Shown here: in pieces, positions 9,359-20,843 of the stretch
Position numbering within the stretch: position 1 is the stretch's first letter
How the letters are laid out: each line of letters begins with the position of its first letter
Origin: Tritrichomonas foetus
Lineage: Eukaryota > Parabasalia > Tritrichomonadida > Tritrichomonadidae
DNA length: 64,000 bases
NCBI GenBank assembly: GCA_001839685.1
Contig: MLAK01000827.1
Location: 76,585 to 140,584 of the forward strand
Reading direction: 5' to 3'
Translations under genes and position numbers: made by a program
Notes under the pieces: model-generated
Seen by the model: only the letters and a program-made list of their open reading frames with translations
The model's database searches: none
Told to the model about the DNA's origin: nothing

Positions 9359-10918
9359 TTAGACAATAACATTTTCAAAGTGTTTCATAAGCTCCAATAA
9401 TTTTTCATTTAAAGTCTTTGCTTCATCTTCAATTTTCTCGATCTCTTCTTCTTTTCGGAGTAATTTTTTTTCGTATTTATCGATTTTCATCTTCTCTTGA
9501 TTAAATGATTCCAGGCGATCCTGAATAGTCTTTTCCATTTTATCATAGCCACTTTCAATTACATTATTTTTTTCCTCTTTATCATGACATTCATCAAGAT
9601 CGATTTGATTCATTTCAATTTGTTCTTTAATAATGTGAATTTTATGTTCTGTAGTTTTTATTGTATTTTTTAAAACTTCTTTTTCTTCTTTTAATTCATC
9701 TAATACTCCTTGTTCCATTGAAACATCAACCTGCAATTTCATTAAAGCATTGTATTTCTCGTTTAATTTCTGAATTTGATCCATTTTGCTTTTCCAGCTT
9801 TTTTCAATTTCATTTCTTTCCTTAAAAATATTACGTTCATCCTTGCTTATATTCAAATTAGTTTCATCAGCATCACGTTTTCTATGATAAAGTCTATCAA
9901 AAATACCAACAATTACTTTGGTTGCATCAAAAAATTCATTTTCATAAGGAAAAGTTCTTTCAGGCGTTTTTGCAACTTTTTTGGGTGACCGTGCAATTTT
10001 ATTATTAATTTTAATTCTTTCTTTATAAAGCTTCCTTTTTTTTCTTTCAAGAGCTTTCTTTCTAGGCTCAATTTTTGAAATATATACATCACATTCTTTT
10101 CTCGCTTTTTTTAAATCCCTCTCAATATTTGAATCATCGATTTGTTTAATCATATCATTAATGTTTTCGATTTCTTTTTCAAGTGCATCAACATACTCAT
10201 TATCAACTTGTAAATCTGGAATAGGAATTGCGCATGAAATGAAAGCATTAGAGCGATTTTGTTGCAATTCATATAGTCTGTCATTTAATTCCAATATTTG
10301 AGAATTAAAATTATTTTCTTGTTGGTTCAATTCATTTAATTGTTGTTTATATTGATTCACAATTACATCTGCATCACCAAAAAGCCTTCTTTTCTCTTCT
10401 AAAGATGCATTCAAACTATCAACTGTGATTCGACTTAAATGTAATGCTTCAAAAACATCATCATCATTGAAATCATCTTCACTAGTTGCATCTACTTTTT
10501 CAATTTCATCAACAGCTTCAGCAACAAGTTTCTTATAAGCATCAAAGCTATTTTTTAATTTTTGATTCTTTTGTTTGGCATCTTTGTTTTGAATATTTGC
10601 TTTTCTGTAGATTTCATATTGTTTAGTTAGTGAATCTTTTCGTTGTTGGAGCTTTTTTTGAAGATCGAGTAAAAATTGTCTTTGTCCTCTAATTGTTGAT
10701 TGTAATAATGCATTATTATTTTTTATATTATGATTAACATCAGTCAAAGCTAAAAATTGATCATTAAGCGCATAAATGTCGTTTTCTTTGTTTTGGAGAA
10801 TTTCCAATTCGGTAAGATCTTTTTTATTCGTCTCTGGGGGGTGTCCGATTTTACTGATCTTTTTCCGATAATTAACTGCTGTTCTTGTCCGTAATCTTTC
10901 CGTGTTGGCTCTTCGCAT
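9359..10918 (-). CDS. Long coiled-coil protein
   Basis: The 519-residue product is highly charged. A basic N terminus (about residues 1-35, MRRANTERLRTRTAVNYRKK) precedes nearly continuous heptad-rich helix from about residue 40 to 505, with a break around residues 305-325 that is basic and Pro-containing (KIARSPKKVAKTPERTF). There is no transmembrane segment or signal peptide. This architecture fits a cytoskeletal or flagellar/basal-body structural protein, of which trichomonads have many; the specific family is not recognised. The start is the first ATG. It is divergent from the giant WD40 gene, with a 379-base shared upstream region. Confidence 0.85.
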   Translation of the reverse strand: MRRANTERLRTRTAVNYRKKISKIGHPPETNKKDLTELEILQNKENDIYALNDQFLALTDVNHNIKNNNALLQSTIRGQRQFLLDLQKKLQQRKDSLTKQYEIYRKANIQNKDAKQKNQKLKNSFDAYKKLVAEAVDEIEKVDATSEDDFNDDDVFEALHLSRITVDSLNASLEEKRRLFGDADVIVNQYKQQLNELNQQENNFNSQILELNDRLYELQQNRSNAFISCAIPIPDLQVDNEYVDALEKEIENINDMIKQIDDSNIERDLKKARKECDVYISKIEPRKKALERKKRKLYKERIKINNKIARSPKKVAKTPERTFPYENEFFDATKVIVGIFDRLYHRKRDADETNLNISKDERNIFKERNEIEKSWKSKMDQIQKLNEKYNALMKLQVDVSMEQGVLDELKEEKEVLKNTIKTTEHKIHIIKEQIEMNQIDLDECHDKEEKNNVIESGYDKMEKTIQDRLESFNQEKMKIDKYEKKLLRKEEEIEKIEDEAKTLNEKLLELMKHFENVIV

Positions 10919-11297
10919 GATGTCAGCACGAATTCGTGAAATTCTGTACGTTAAAAGAAATATTTCAAAGTATCACAGGAATTTTTCAGAATATATTTGA
11001 TCTTGTCTATTGAAATAATCATCGAATAATCATCTAAAAAAGTTTATCAGCCAGATAAAAATAGAAAATACTAACCCAACAATTTGAGGTCATTTATAGC
11101 GTGTTAATTAATATCAAATCTATTTTAACAATTAATATTATATATATTAACACAATAAACTTTTAGGTATTCATATAAATTCTTTTTTATCAAGATAATC
11201 AGCAAAATATGAAGACATAATTTTGACGAAGAAAAATATTCATTTTGAATGAATATTGAAATATTCAAAGGTTTATGAATAACGTTATTTAAATATC
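10919..11297. other. Divergent intergenic region
   Basis: Shared 5' region of the coiled-coil gene (minus) and the WD40 gene (plus). It is very AT-rich with imperfect TTAATATA-type palindromes near 11101-11155. A TAACGTTA palindrome lies near 11279-11286, just upstream of the ATG at 11298. Confidence 0.5.
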
Positions 11298-14200
11298 ATG
11301 GATGCTTTTTTCGTAAAATGTTACGAATTTGTGCATCCTTATTTTCTAAGGCTTTGGTGTCCGAGTTCATTTGAAGGATCTTCACTTTTATTAACATTTG
11401 ATGGTGTTAAAATCCGCCTATTGAATTATCTCACCAAGCATACAATTAAAGAAGTTGATTTTTTAAACCATCTTGCACTTTCTTATGTCATTTCTATATA
11501 CCATCCAATGTATCCAAGTAAAGCAATTTTTTTGCTCGTGAAAGATCGTCGTAATTTATGGGCTTATGATGATCAATTATCAGTTATTCAATCTTTATCA
11601 ATAGACACATCTCTTATTATATTGGCAATGGTTTGGTCACAATCACAACAAATTTTATATATTTCTGGAAATTTTGGATGGATGAGAGCCCTCAAACTTA
11701 AAGTGACCACTTCTATTTCTGGCACATTATGTGAATGGATTCCTATTTGGACAAAGCATGATAGCGGACAATGGATGCAGCATTTAGCATTAGATGAAAA
11801 TCGTAAGTATCTTTTTGGAGCTTCTGGAGTTGAAGTTTTTGTTTGGTCTTTGGTCGATGGACAATTATTTCTGAAATTTGACACAAAACATCAATATGCA
11901 ATCACTAAGCTAAAATATTCACATGATCATCTAATGTTATTTACAACATCATCTGATGGAACCATTAAAATATGGCGAATTTTTGAAAGAAAACCGGATT
12001 TAATTCGAACTATCAAACAATCTCCACTTGGACCAATGCATCTTGAAATCGATAACCATACATTTATCACAATGTCATATGAAAGAATCATTCGACGATA
12101 TAATATGATAAATGGTAATATCATGGGTTCACTCAATTTAGAACCATCTGTAACTTTAGACTGTAAAAATATTGATCGTCCATTGCAACTTGGTTTAAAT
12201 TTCAGCGATAGTGAAAAAGGAAGACGTGAATGGCTATTTGAAAGCGAAGATACAAAAATCACTATGTATGAAGTTCATTATGCCCCTAGTGAACTATCAA
12301 TTTGTTGTGATGTTGTTTCTCATCTTTTCGTCGATAATCAAAGTCGAATTTTTGCGCTTTGTCGAAATAACATTTTGCATATGTTATATACAGATGCTAG
12401 TGAAGGAAAAACATTTGATATTGATACAATGTCACTAGCCAATGATCCCGATCAAATGTTAAATCCATCGCTTGTTCTTCATGCTGAATATGCCAATAAT
12501 TTTTTATATTTTACTTTTGAAAATGGTGAAATGAAAGCTTTTGATACAATAAATTATCAATTATTTGAATTCCATGAGCCTGATCTTGAAAGCACAATTA
12601 CATCAATTTGCATAACACATGATGTATTATCATCACGACATCCATATTGTCAAAATAGACCAGATGTTGAATCTTTATTATTAAGTTGTTCATCGAAAGG
12701 AGGGTTAACAATTCATTGTCCAGGATGTTACAATTTTGTTGCTTCATGGAAACTTCAAAACGATAAAGTTGTACAAATGAAAGAAATACCCGAGCGAAAA
12801 TTAATTGCTTTAATTGATCCAACCCATCTAAGAATCTATAAACAAGTTGATAGCTTATTAAAAGAAGCTTGCTTTATTATGTTTGATGATTATGAAATTG
12901 CAACAATTTTTACAATGGCTGCAAAAGATTTAATCATTGTTGGAATGCTTTCTGGGAAAGCTTCGATTTTTGATTTGATTGAAGAGGATGGCCAAATTTC
13001 ATTAAAACATAGACTCACAATTAGAATGCATGAAAATAAAATCACTACAATTTTAGCTTGTTGCGAATTAAAGAAAATTGATGAATGTGCCGAAATTTAT
13101 GATTCTTTTAATCTTGATGGATTAGTCTGTTCGATTTGTGTTGATGATTCCATGAAAATATATGATTGCTATACCGGTGTGCTTCAATATTTTTCTGATT
13201 TACCTGTACATCAGTCCTCACATGATGCAGCTTTTGTTTATCAAGCAAAAATCATGCTTGCTCTTTCTATTGATCAAAATATTCGATTACTTGATTGGCC
13301 TAACTTTGAGAGAATTTATCCAACACCACCAGAAAGTTCTGATTCTTCACAGCCACCAACTGCGCCACTTTCTGATTCAGATGACTCTGAATATTATTAT
13401 AGTCGAAAAGATAGTAATTTAGAAGATGAAAATAGTGAATTTCCAATTAATGTAGATGAAAAGAATCCTGATACTCTAAGTCCAATGAGAAGTAAACTTG
13501 AATCAAATCATGTTTCATCAAGCTCAAGTAATTTAAGTGGAAAAGATATCTTTAGAAATGGAAGTTTTGCCAGTCTTTCTCAAAATTCCAAAAAATCAAA
13601 TTATTCGACTTCAAGTTTCGGTTTTGGTTTTAAAAATATGAATAGCCATCAGAAAAAACCAGCGAATATAGAAAATAAATCAGATTTTCTGTTAAAAGAT
13701 GATGAACCACAGGTGTTTCTTGATGAAAAAGGCCAAATAATTGATCCTGCGACAATTCCAACTGTAAAAAGGCAAAAGGTTGATTTAGTATTTGAGAATG
13801 GTTATCCAAAACTCAAATTTGAACAAGCTGATGATAATATTAATGAAACTGAAGAAGAAGAAGAGGAAGAAGAAAATAATGAGGTTGAAATTCATCAAGA
13901 CTTTTATTTAAATGATTTAATAAAACCACGTGAAATTCATCATATTGGTGATAAACCCACTGCTCAAAGTTCTGTTGATGAAACAATAGAAAGAAATAGA
14001 AAAGTTCTTCAAAGTGTTTTAATGAGTGATCCAGAAACAGCTGAAATCATTCAAACTAAACGCGTTACAAAAATTCGAAGAGTGAGAGAAGACGAAATTT
14101 TAGAGAATGAATTTTTCGATTATCTTTTTTCACCTGATATTAAAAATTATCCATCGAAAAAGCATAAAAAACGAACAGCTACACCTGTTCGTTCATTTAA

Positions 14201-17200
14201 ATTCCCAACAGAAAAGCCCCAAAAGATTCCTCGAATTGGTCATCGAAGGAAAACTCGAACAGCAAAACCAAGAACAAAGCATTTCTTAATTATTGAGTTT
14301 GAAAATGGTCAAACCATGAAAACATCTGAGATGACAATGGAAATCATGCAACAAATTGCAAATGCTAACATAAAAACAGATCAAGCTTCTCCTGATTTAA
14401 CACCAGGTTGGGTTTTTCAAAGAGCTTTAGCTGATTTAACAATGAATAGACAAAGAAAAATTCGTCCACTTTTAGTTCGTGAACAAGAACTTGTTGCTTT
14501 GCCTATTTTAACTTTAACTCAGGCTGGTGTAAACATAGGTGCCAACTTTCATCGATACTTTAATGCAAAGCCGTATAAAAAGTTTGTTGAAGATACTGTC
14601 GGAACTTATGTGACAATAACACATAATGGAAGTGTTCATAAAAATCGTTTTATGCACTGGGAAGGTGTTGAGTTCAATTTAGACAATTTTCAAAAGAAAA
14701 GCAATGTTATTCGTTTACAAACGGTAGTTGAAGATATTCCTTATGAAGAAGAAGAAGAAGATAAAGAAGAAATTGTAACCGATGGAAATTTACTAATTTC
14801 CGAAATTCTTGCACGTGCTAGAAGAGTAAGAAGAGATGAAACAGAAGATTCATTTGTTCCTTTTGATCCCATTAATTACCCAAAAAATAAAGATCAACCA
14901 CAAATTGGTGGAAATTTCAACTTTTTCGAGAAAAACGATCCACTTAATCAGTCATTTATTGCATCATCTCCTTCAGTCAAAGCAATAACTTCCATAATTG
15001 ACGATAACGATGATAATCCATTATTCTCATTAATTAAAAACACGCCGGCAATGTCTCCTGACCAAATTCATGCTCAATTACATGATGATAGATTAAATTC
15101 TATTACTATGTATCAAAAATCAACAGGTGATGATGTCGCATTTCCATCAATAACGAATAGCTTCACATTTCAAGGACTCACTGGAGGTGGTGGATTATCC
15201 AATGGATTAGGTCGACCTGCATCACCTCGCCCAATGGATGCACTTGCTGAACTTACAAAGAAGATGGAGATTGGACAGCCACTTCTTCCGGTAATTTCAG
15301 AAGATTATTTAATTGAAAGTAGCACAAATACTAGTGATGATGATGATTTTGATGATGAATCTGAATCAAGTTTATCTGATACTCGAATGCATGGATCAAA
15401 ACTCACCAGAACTCAATCCATTATTCAAGAAAGTCTTCAAAGAAATGACTTCAAAGCATTGAGAGATGCTTTAAGTGAAGCTGGACTGTTGTGTGAAGCT
15501 GGCTTGATTGATCTTCCTCGTTGGCAACCAACAGTTAATTTTATGACACATCATCAAAAACGAGGATATCATAAAGGAATGCAACTTGAATCATCTTCTT
15601 CAAGTGAGCAACTTCCATTGAATAATAATAACGTGAAAAATGAAAGTGCATCTACTATGTCAACAACCAATGATAGTTTTCAAAACATGATTGATCCTGA
15701 GAATATTATTAATAAAGTAAAAAAGATAACACAGAAAACATCTCAATCTGGTAAATCCAAAAATAATATCAATTCACGTGCAACTGAAAGTGAAACAGAA
15801 AGTGATTACAGTGAAGAAGAAGAGGACATTGATAATCTTATTTCTTCAATTTCACAACATAAAAAGAGTGGCCAAGTTACACAACTTCCACTTAATCACC
15901 CAAGAAAAAGTAACAAAGCTTCTTATAATACTAGTCAAGGTTCGTTTGCTAGTGGTAGAAGTACGAACAGCAATAATTCTGTTGGGAATGAATTAGGAAG
16001 TAAAAAAGATCATAAAAAGCTTTATAAGGCACCAAAAGATAATTTAAAGTTTAAAAAGAAAGCAAAGAAAATTAAAGAAATAAAAATTAAAGGTGAAGTT
16101 ATCAGACAACCGAAAATGCATGAAATTATTCCTGGGCAAACTATTTTCCAATCATCGAAAATTAAATCGTTACTTAAAGATCGACCTGATCATATTGATA
16201 TTGATTTCGGTGATGGAAATTTGTATCAAGCCGGCCTGAGGAAATATTTTGTTAAAAGTCTTTTGAAAGAAGGCCCTAAATTTACTAGACATAATCCACA
16301 CTCTAAAAATCCTTTAATGATGGCCCATGGATCTGATTCTGATGGCGAAGCTATTTTTGATGAAACTATTAAAAACGTAAAGGTTAATATAAAAGTTTCA
16401 AAAAGTTTTGGTTCTATGCCACTTCCAAGGTTATCACCACGAAATTCATCAGATAACGAACAAATTATTCGATATGAAGAAGAAGAAGAAGAAGAGGAAG
16501 AAGAATTCTTTGATTCTGAAATAGAAGATCTTCTAAATTCGAGCACTGAATATGAAAGTGAATATTATGATTCTGAAGATGATTCAGGAAAGAAAGTGAA
16601 AAAGAAACGATATAAGAAAAAGAAACCGAAAAAGAAGCCACTTAAAAAGAAAGGAAAGAAACGAAAGAAAGCAAAAAAAGCAAATGGAGAATACTCTTAT
16701 TCTTCTTCTGAAGAAGAAGATCAAAAACTAAAAGAACCAACAATTTCATGGAACAACCCGCTTGGAAACCGTCAACCCAAAAGTGAAACTAAAAAACATG
16801 TAGAAAAAAAGAAAGAAGAACCAGTTGAAACAGATGATAAATATATAATAATGGGTACGATAAAAAGTCAAGTCAAACCACAAACAAGAAATAGAAGAAA
16901 TCAACGTACCAAAAAACCAGTAACGAATAAAGAAGAAGAAGATAATGTTGATTACTTGAAAGAAATGAATGATATTTTAAATAAAGTTCAAGAAGAAGAA
17001 TCTCAATCCAGTGAATATTATTATGAAGAAGAAGATGAAGAAGAAGAAGAAGGATTTTTAATAGAAGAAAATCCTGAACAAGTTATGGATACAATTATCG
17101 AAGAAACATCAAAAGAAACTAAAAAGAAACCTAAAAAGAAATTAAAGAAGAAATATTCATCCAAATCAAGACTCCTTGAAGACGAAGATGATGCAAAATT

Positions 17201-17612
17201 ATTAGAATCTTTAGTGACATCAACAAAAACATCAAATAATATAGAAATGAATTTAGGTGAACTAATGAGAGCAAAAGCATCTAAATCGCCTGAAAAAGTC
17301 AGGCCTGCAGCACTTGGAAAACACATTGATTATCAAAAGAATAAATTCCAGTCTTTGAAACGGAATCGAGTAATTCGAATTAACAAAAATGGATGGGAAA
17401 TGAAAGTTATGGCCAAATCAACAAACGATTTATTGAAGAAGAAAGAAGGAATACCAAGACGAAAGTTATTTATGTTAAAACGAATTGATATGTCTCGAGT
17501 TCCACAAATTATTTTATCTTATGAGGCTCAAACATTATGGGATCAGAAAACCGGCAAACTTCGAAGAAACTCATTTGATGAAACTCAGAGAGACAAAAAT
17601 GCGAAATATTAA
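11298..17612 (+). CDS. Giant WD40-repeat protein with acidic/basic tail
   Basis: The 2104-residue product divides in two. Residues 1 to about 690 form diverged WD40 beta-propeller repeats; the clearest blade is SSDGTIKIWRIF near residue 220. The remainder is long and mostly low-complexity: Ser-rich linkers, Glu tracts (GAA repeats around 16477-16506 and 17023-17052), a Lys-rich block near residues 1765-1800, and scattered ordered segments, for example around 1000-1150. The architecture recalls the large WDR87/WDR97-type ciliary proteins, but I cannot confirm orthology. A structural or flagellar role is inferred. The stop codon sits in TAAATATT, the UAAA context known for trichomonad polyadenylation signals. 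Confidence 0.9.
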   Translation: MDAFFVKCYEFVHPYFLRLWCPSSFEGSSLLLTFDGVKIRLLNYLTKHTIKEVDFLNHLALSYVISIYHPMYPSKAIFLLVKDRRNLWAYDDQLSVIQSLSIDTSLIILAMVWSQSQQILYISGNFGWMRALKLKVTTSISGTLCEWIPIWTKHDSGQWMQHLALDENRKYLFGASGVEVFVWSLVDGQLFLKFDTKHQYAITKLKYSHDHLMLFTTSSDGTIKIWRIFERKPDLIRTIKQSPLGPMHLEIDNHTFITMSYERIIRRYNMINGNIMGSLNLEPSVTLDCKNIDRPLQLGLNFSDSEKGRREWLFESEDTKITMYEVHYAPSELSICCDVVSHLFVDNQSRIFALCRNNILHMLYTDASEGKTFDIDTMSLANDPDQMLNPSLVLHAEYANNFLYFTFENGEMKAFDTINYQLFEFHEPDLESTITSICITHDVLSSRHPYCQNRPDVESLLLSCSSKGGLTIHCPGCYNFVASWKLQNDKVVQMKEIPERKLIALIDPTHLRIYKQVDSLLKEACFIMFDDYEIATIFTMAAKDLIIVGMLSGKASIFDLIEEDGQISLKHRLTIRMHENKITTILACCELKKIDECAEIYDSFNLDGLVCSICVDDSMKIYDCYTGVLQYFSDLPVHQSSHDAAFVYQAKIMLALSIDQNIRLLDWPNFERIYPTPPESSDSSQPPTAPLSDSDDSEYYYSRKDSNLEDENSEFPINVDEKNPDTLSPMRSKLESNHVSSSSSNLSGKDIFRNGSFASLSQNSKKSNYSTSSFGFGFKNMNSHQKKPANIENKSDFLLKDDEPQVFLDEKGQIIDPATIPTVKRQKVDLVFENGYPKLKFEQADDNINETEEEEEEEENNEVEIHQDFYLNDLIKPREIHHIGDKPTAQSSVDETIERNRKVLQSVLMSDPETAEIIQTKRVTKIRRVREDEILENEFFDYLFSPDIKNYPSKKHKKRTATPVRSFKFPTEKPQKIPRIGHRRKTRTAKPRTKHFLIIEFENGQTMKTSEMTMEIMQQIANANIKTDQASPDLTPGWVFQRALADLTMNRQRKIRPLLVREQELVALPILTLTQAGVNIGANFHRYFNAKPYKKFVEDTVGTYVTITHNGSVHKNRFMHWEGVEFNLDNFQKKSNVIRLQTVVEDIPYEEEEEDKEEIVTDGNLLISEILARARRVRRDETEDSFVPFDPINYPKNKDQPQIGGNFNFFEKNDPLNQSFIASSPSVKAITSIIDDNDDNPLFSLIKNTPAMSPDQIHAQLHDDRLNSITMYQKSTGDDVAFPSITNSFTFQGLTGGGGLSNGLGRPASPRPMDALAELTKKMEIGQPLLPVISEDYLIESSTNTSDDDDFDDESESSLSDTRMHGSKLTRTQSIIQESLQRNDFKALRDALSEAGLLCEAGLIDLPRWQPTVNFMTHHQKRGYHKGMQLESSSSSEQLPLNNNNVKNESASTMSTTNDSFQNMIDPENIINKVKKITQKTSQSGKSKNNINSRATESETESDYSEEEEDIDNLISSISQHKKSGQVTQLPLNHPRKSNKASYNTSQGSFASGRSTNSNNSVGNELGSKKDHKKLYKAPKDNLKFKKKAKKIKEIKIKGEVIRQPKMHEIIPGQTIFQSSKIKSLLKDRPDHIDIDFGDGNLYQAGLRKYFVKSLLKEGPKFTRHNPHSKNPLMMAHGSDSDGEAIFDETIKNVKVNIKVSKSFGSMPLPRLSPRNSSDNEQIIRYEEEEEEEEEEFFDSEIEDLLNSSTEYESEYYDSEDDSGKKVKKKRYKKKKPKKKPLKKKGKKRKKAKKANGEYSYSSSEEEDQKLKEPTISWNNPLGNRQPKSETKKHVEKKKEEPVETDDKYIIMGTIKSQVKPQTRNRRNQRTKKPVTNKEEEDNVDYLKEMNDILNKVQEEESQSSEYYYEEEDEEEEEGFLIEENPEQVMDTIIEETSKETKKKPKKKLKKKYSSKSRLLEDEDDAKLLESLVTSTKTSNNIEMNLGELMRAKASKSPEKVRPAALGKHIDYQKNKFQSLKRNRVIRINKNGWEMKVMAKSTNDLLKKKEGIPRRKLFMLKRIDMSRVPQIILSYEAQTLWDQKTGKLRRNSFDETQRDKNAKY

Positions 17613-18611
17613 ATATTTGTTTGTTTTCTTTTATCTTTGTTTTTTTCTAACTTTTTTTGTTATGAGTTGCCAAAACAGAATCGCTTACTTTTTTGAGTAA
17701 ATAATGGTGCAATGATATTCTTATGTAATATTTTTCAATCAAGAAAAAATAATATACAAACAATATCATTTTATAAAATTAATATCAAAATTATGATTAA
17801 ATAAGAGATTTATTAGTCTTCCAATTGGAGCCATACATAGTCCAAGTTTTTTGGTAAATATTTAAAAATGTTGAATCCCTACTTCACTGGATATGCACAT
17901 TGTTGAACTTGATTTCCACTCTCTTTAGATTTTTGATATTAAGTAGGATTTTCAAACTCTCTTTTTATTTACTAATATTTCTTTCTGATCATCTATTCAT
18001 AAACTCGTTGACAAATTAAATCCATTCAAAAAATTTTGGCCATTGTTAAATTATAATGCAGGTAGAAAATTCCCTTGTATATCAAGACATTTCTTGATTA
18101 TTGTCCTGTAATTATCATTATAATGTTTTGACAGTATATATGCGATGAACATGAATTATTATATTTATTGGTACTTTCCCATTATAATTTTCATAGATCG
18201 TTTCCTCATAAAATATTTTCCCATGGGTTGTCTGCTCATACATATTTACAGAATAATAATTATTAATTCAATGATGATCACAATTTTAGATGTTAAGGGA
18301 GTAGTTGCAACAATTGAATACTATTTTGAGGTTATTAAATTTTTGCATTTTGATCAATGATGAATTTATAAAGGATAAGGCAAACGTGCAAACAAAGAAA
18401 ATCACACTTCTCATTATCATTAAAAAAATGATGTAAGTAATTGTGAGGATTTGGCGGTTGCGACTGCTCCTTCAAGTAATAACCAACACATATACAACAT
18501 CATGATTTAAATTTATACTTTCCAAAAATGAATAATGATAAAAATAATAAAAAATATACATTGAAAAATCAAATCAAATCAAAATGTAAAATTTGATTAC
18601 AAACAAGTTTA
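17613..18611. other. Intergenic between convergent genes
   Basis: About 1 kb of AT-rich DNA between the 3' ends of the WD40 and Myb genes. A 71-codon ATG frame at 18145-18360 is mostly Ile/Tyr/Phe and is not supported as a gene. Confidence 0.5.
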
Positions 18612-19349
18612 TTACTGTGCAAGTAATAAAGAAAAATTAAATCTTGGATCCGCTTGCATGGTGAACGGAAGCTGAGGGAAATAAATGTGTTTCTTTGTTG
18701 TTTCATCATTTGTGACACCCTCGCCTTCAATTGAATTATTTTCAATTGTTTCATTTTTGTCAACATTATTTTTGATGAAATTTAAAGTTGACAAATTGAC
18801 TCCAATATTTGAATTGGGAACGTTTAAATTGATGGGAATCGAAATAGGTGACTCAGATTCAGAGTTTTCTGATGAACTAGGGGACGATAGAGGAGAAAGG
18901 GGAATGCCCGATGACGGCGAGCTCAAAATCACATCCGGTAATTTTCTCGGCGAATGATATATTTTCGCTTTCATCATGGTGTAGTTAAGATAATTCGCGT
19001 GCCTCTTCAGCCAGCCCCACCTGTTTTTGACCGAATTTGTGCTTCTTCCGACAAAGTAGCGCGAAATGATTGCCCATTGATGTCCATGGACGCCGATGAG
19101 CGTTAAAAGTTGCTGGTCTTCCTGTTGCGTCCAAATATTCGTCTTAAGTCCGGGCGAGAGGTGGTTAATCCAGCGCTCGCGGCACTGTTTCCCAGTTCGA
19201 TTCTTCAATGACATGGATACAAGTGACCAGTTAGACGTTCCGTTCTTCATGACACTTTCGCTGAGGAGCTGGTCTTCTTCGGGTGTCCAGCGATTTTTAG
19301 TATACTTGGGCATGTGCATTTGCTGCATTTCTTTTTGAAATGAATTCAT
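18612..19349 (-). CDS. R2R3 Myb DNA-binding protein
   Basis: The 245-residue product has two tandem Myb/SANT repeats near the N terminus. Repeat 1 is about residues 19-64 with W21, W41 and W60 and the recognition-helix stretch GKQCRERW. Repeat 2 is about 70-116 with W73, W92 and W111 and STNSVKNRW. The tail (from about 120) is Ser/Pro- and Asn-rich, probably a regulatory region. Trichomonads have a large family of such small Myb proteins that act at gene promoters, including core promoter and iron-responsive sites; which one this is cannot be told. Nuclear location is expected. It converges with the WD40 gene. Confidence 0.95.
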   Translation of the reverse strand: MNSFQKEMQQMHMPKYTKNRWTPEEDQLLSESVMKNGTSNWSLVSMSLKNRTGKQCRERWINHLSPGLKTNIWTQQEDQQLLTLIGVHGHQWAIISRYFVGRSTNSVKNRWGWLKRHANYLNYTMMKAKIYHSPRKLPDVILSSPSSGIPLSPLSSPSSSENSESESPISIPINLNVPNSNIGVNLSTLNFIKNNVDKNETIENNSIEGEGVTNDETTKKHIYFPQLPFTMQADPRFNFSLLLAQ

Positions 19350-20843
19350 CTTTTACAGTTTTCAAATGTTTTGAATTGATTACAGTTAATTTCTTCTGAA
19401 TCAAAGTATACACATTGAAATAATTTTCAATCATCATTGAAAAATTTCATAAATATTTGACAATTGACATAACATAATGGAATAAATCTGAACTTCGAAA
19501 AACCATTATCGTTATATTATAACATGTTTGACAATTTTCCTAGATAAGAATTGAATATGTCAAGCAGATGAAACAAACTGTTAAATATCACCGGTTTCAC
19601 CTAGTGGGTAAAAAGGGTACAAAAATTGAAATTTGAATGAATTATTAAAGAAAATATATGTTAATGGAAAAATATTGTGAGTATTTGATATGATTGGTAT
19701 CTGTCAATTGAATTTTATTTACAAAATGAGTATTTTTTGTGACGATGGTGAATTGCCTTTGAATTTATTGAGCAAAACAGTTCAATGATCTTTCAAAAAA
19801 ATTAGTCAATTATGATCAATTCTATACCATGGCAGATTGTCGAAGCATTTGACAATTTATAAAATTTGAATTTCAATAAACTGCCAATGGATATTTAACA
19901 AGAAAGGAAGATTTAATCAAAATAGTTTTTCAGAATAAGGATTCTATTCAACATATACATTGAATTGTGTTATCCTCTAGAATTTTGAAATGACTTTTGT
20001 TAATCTTTTTCAATACATGGTTTTACAAATTGAAACTTTCAATGTTGCAAGTTCTTAAAAAAGTCCTTAACATTATTAAAAAGTTGCTCATTGTAATATT
20101 GAAATAACCATTTACACATTCAAATTTCAATTTATTATCTCTTTGCCTGATCTGCATTGTTGTTTTTTCCCAAAACTAATTTTGTTAAATTCCTGAGAGA
20201 ACTGACATCCAAAGAGTATTTTGCTTATACTGCGATCATAAAAAAACTTAGTCAGGTAGCTGATCGTCTATTTTTTGCTGTAGAATGTCCAAATATTTGT
20301 AATGATTCACATATTCAGCTGTTTTCACAAAGTAATCCCAATTTTTTGGGATCAAATTCCTCGGTTTCCAAATATTTTTTTTGACATAAAAAATTCCAAG
20401 AATTCCGAAGATATTCTGAAATATGCAATCACCAAATGTCAAGTAACAAGAATGAATGAGCGGTGCAGTCAAAAAAAGACAAATTAAAAAAAAAGAAATA
20501 TTTTAAATAAGGCTATTACAGTTTATTCTATTTCCGATCATTTTATATATAAACAACAGTCGATTATTGTTGAATCGAATTTGAATACAATCCAGATTCG
20601 AATTAATTTTTTTTTGTATATTATTGGGACCAAAAAAGAAATAAATATAATCAGAAAATCCAATCTTCGTTCTTGTTAGTCTGATGGTCTTTAAGTCCTT
20701 TTTTCTAACGTTGATGAAGCCGTCGGGTTAAATTTGACAATGTCGATTCTAACTTTTTCAGTAGATATTTGGCCAGATAGTATTGAATTGATTTATATTG
20801 AAAAAAAATCCTAGTATTTCTATTTCACACATAATGACAAAAT
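19350..20843. other. 1.5 kb intergenic region
   Basis: Upstream of the Myb gene and downstream of the CK1 gene. It is AT-rich and carries a possible decayed minus-strand frame at 20109-20472, listed separately. Confidence 0.5.
20109..20472 (-). pseudogene. Possible gene remnant, unknown family
   Basis: A minus-strand open stretch (20472-20248, no ATG) reads like protein near its end (NLIPKNWDYFVKTAEYVNHY). It is followed directly by a second open stretch in another frame (YLTKFFYDRSISKILFGCQF). Two abutting frames suggest a frameshifted relic. No family is recognised and chance is possible. Confidence 0.25.

Noticed and set aside
18145..18360. 71-codon ATG frame in the intergenic region
   Set aside because: Almost all Ile/Tyr/Phe/Met, no domain, as expected by chance in AT-rich DNA.
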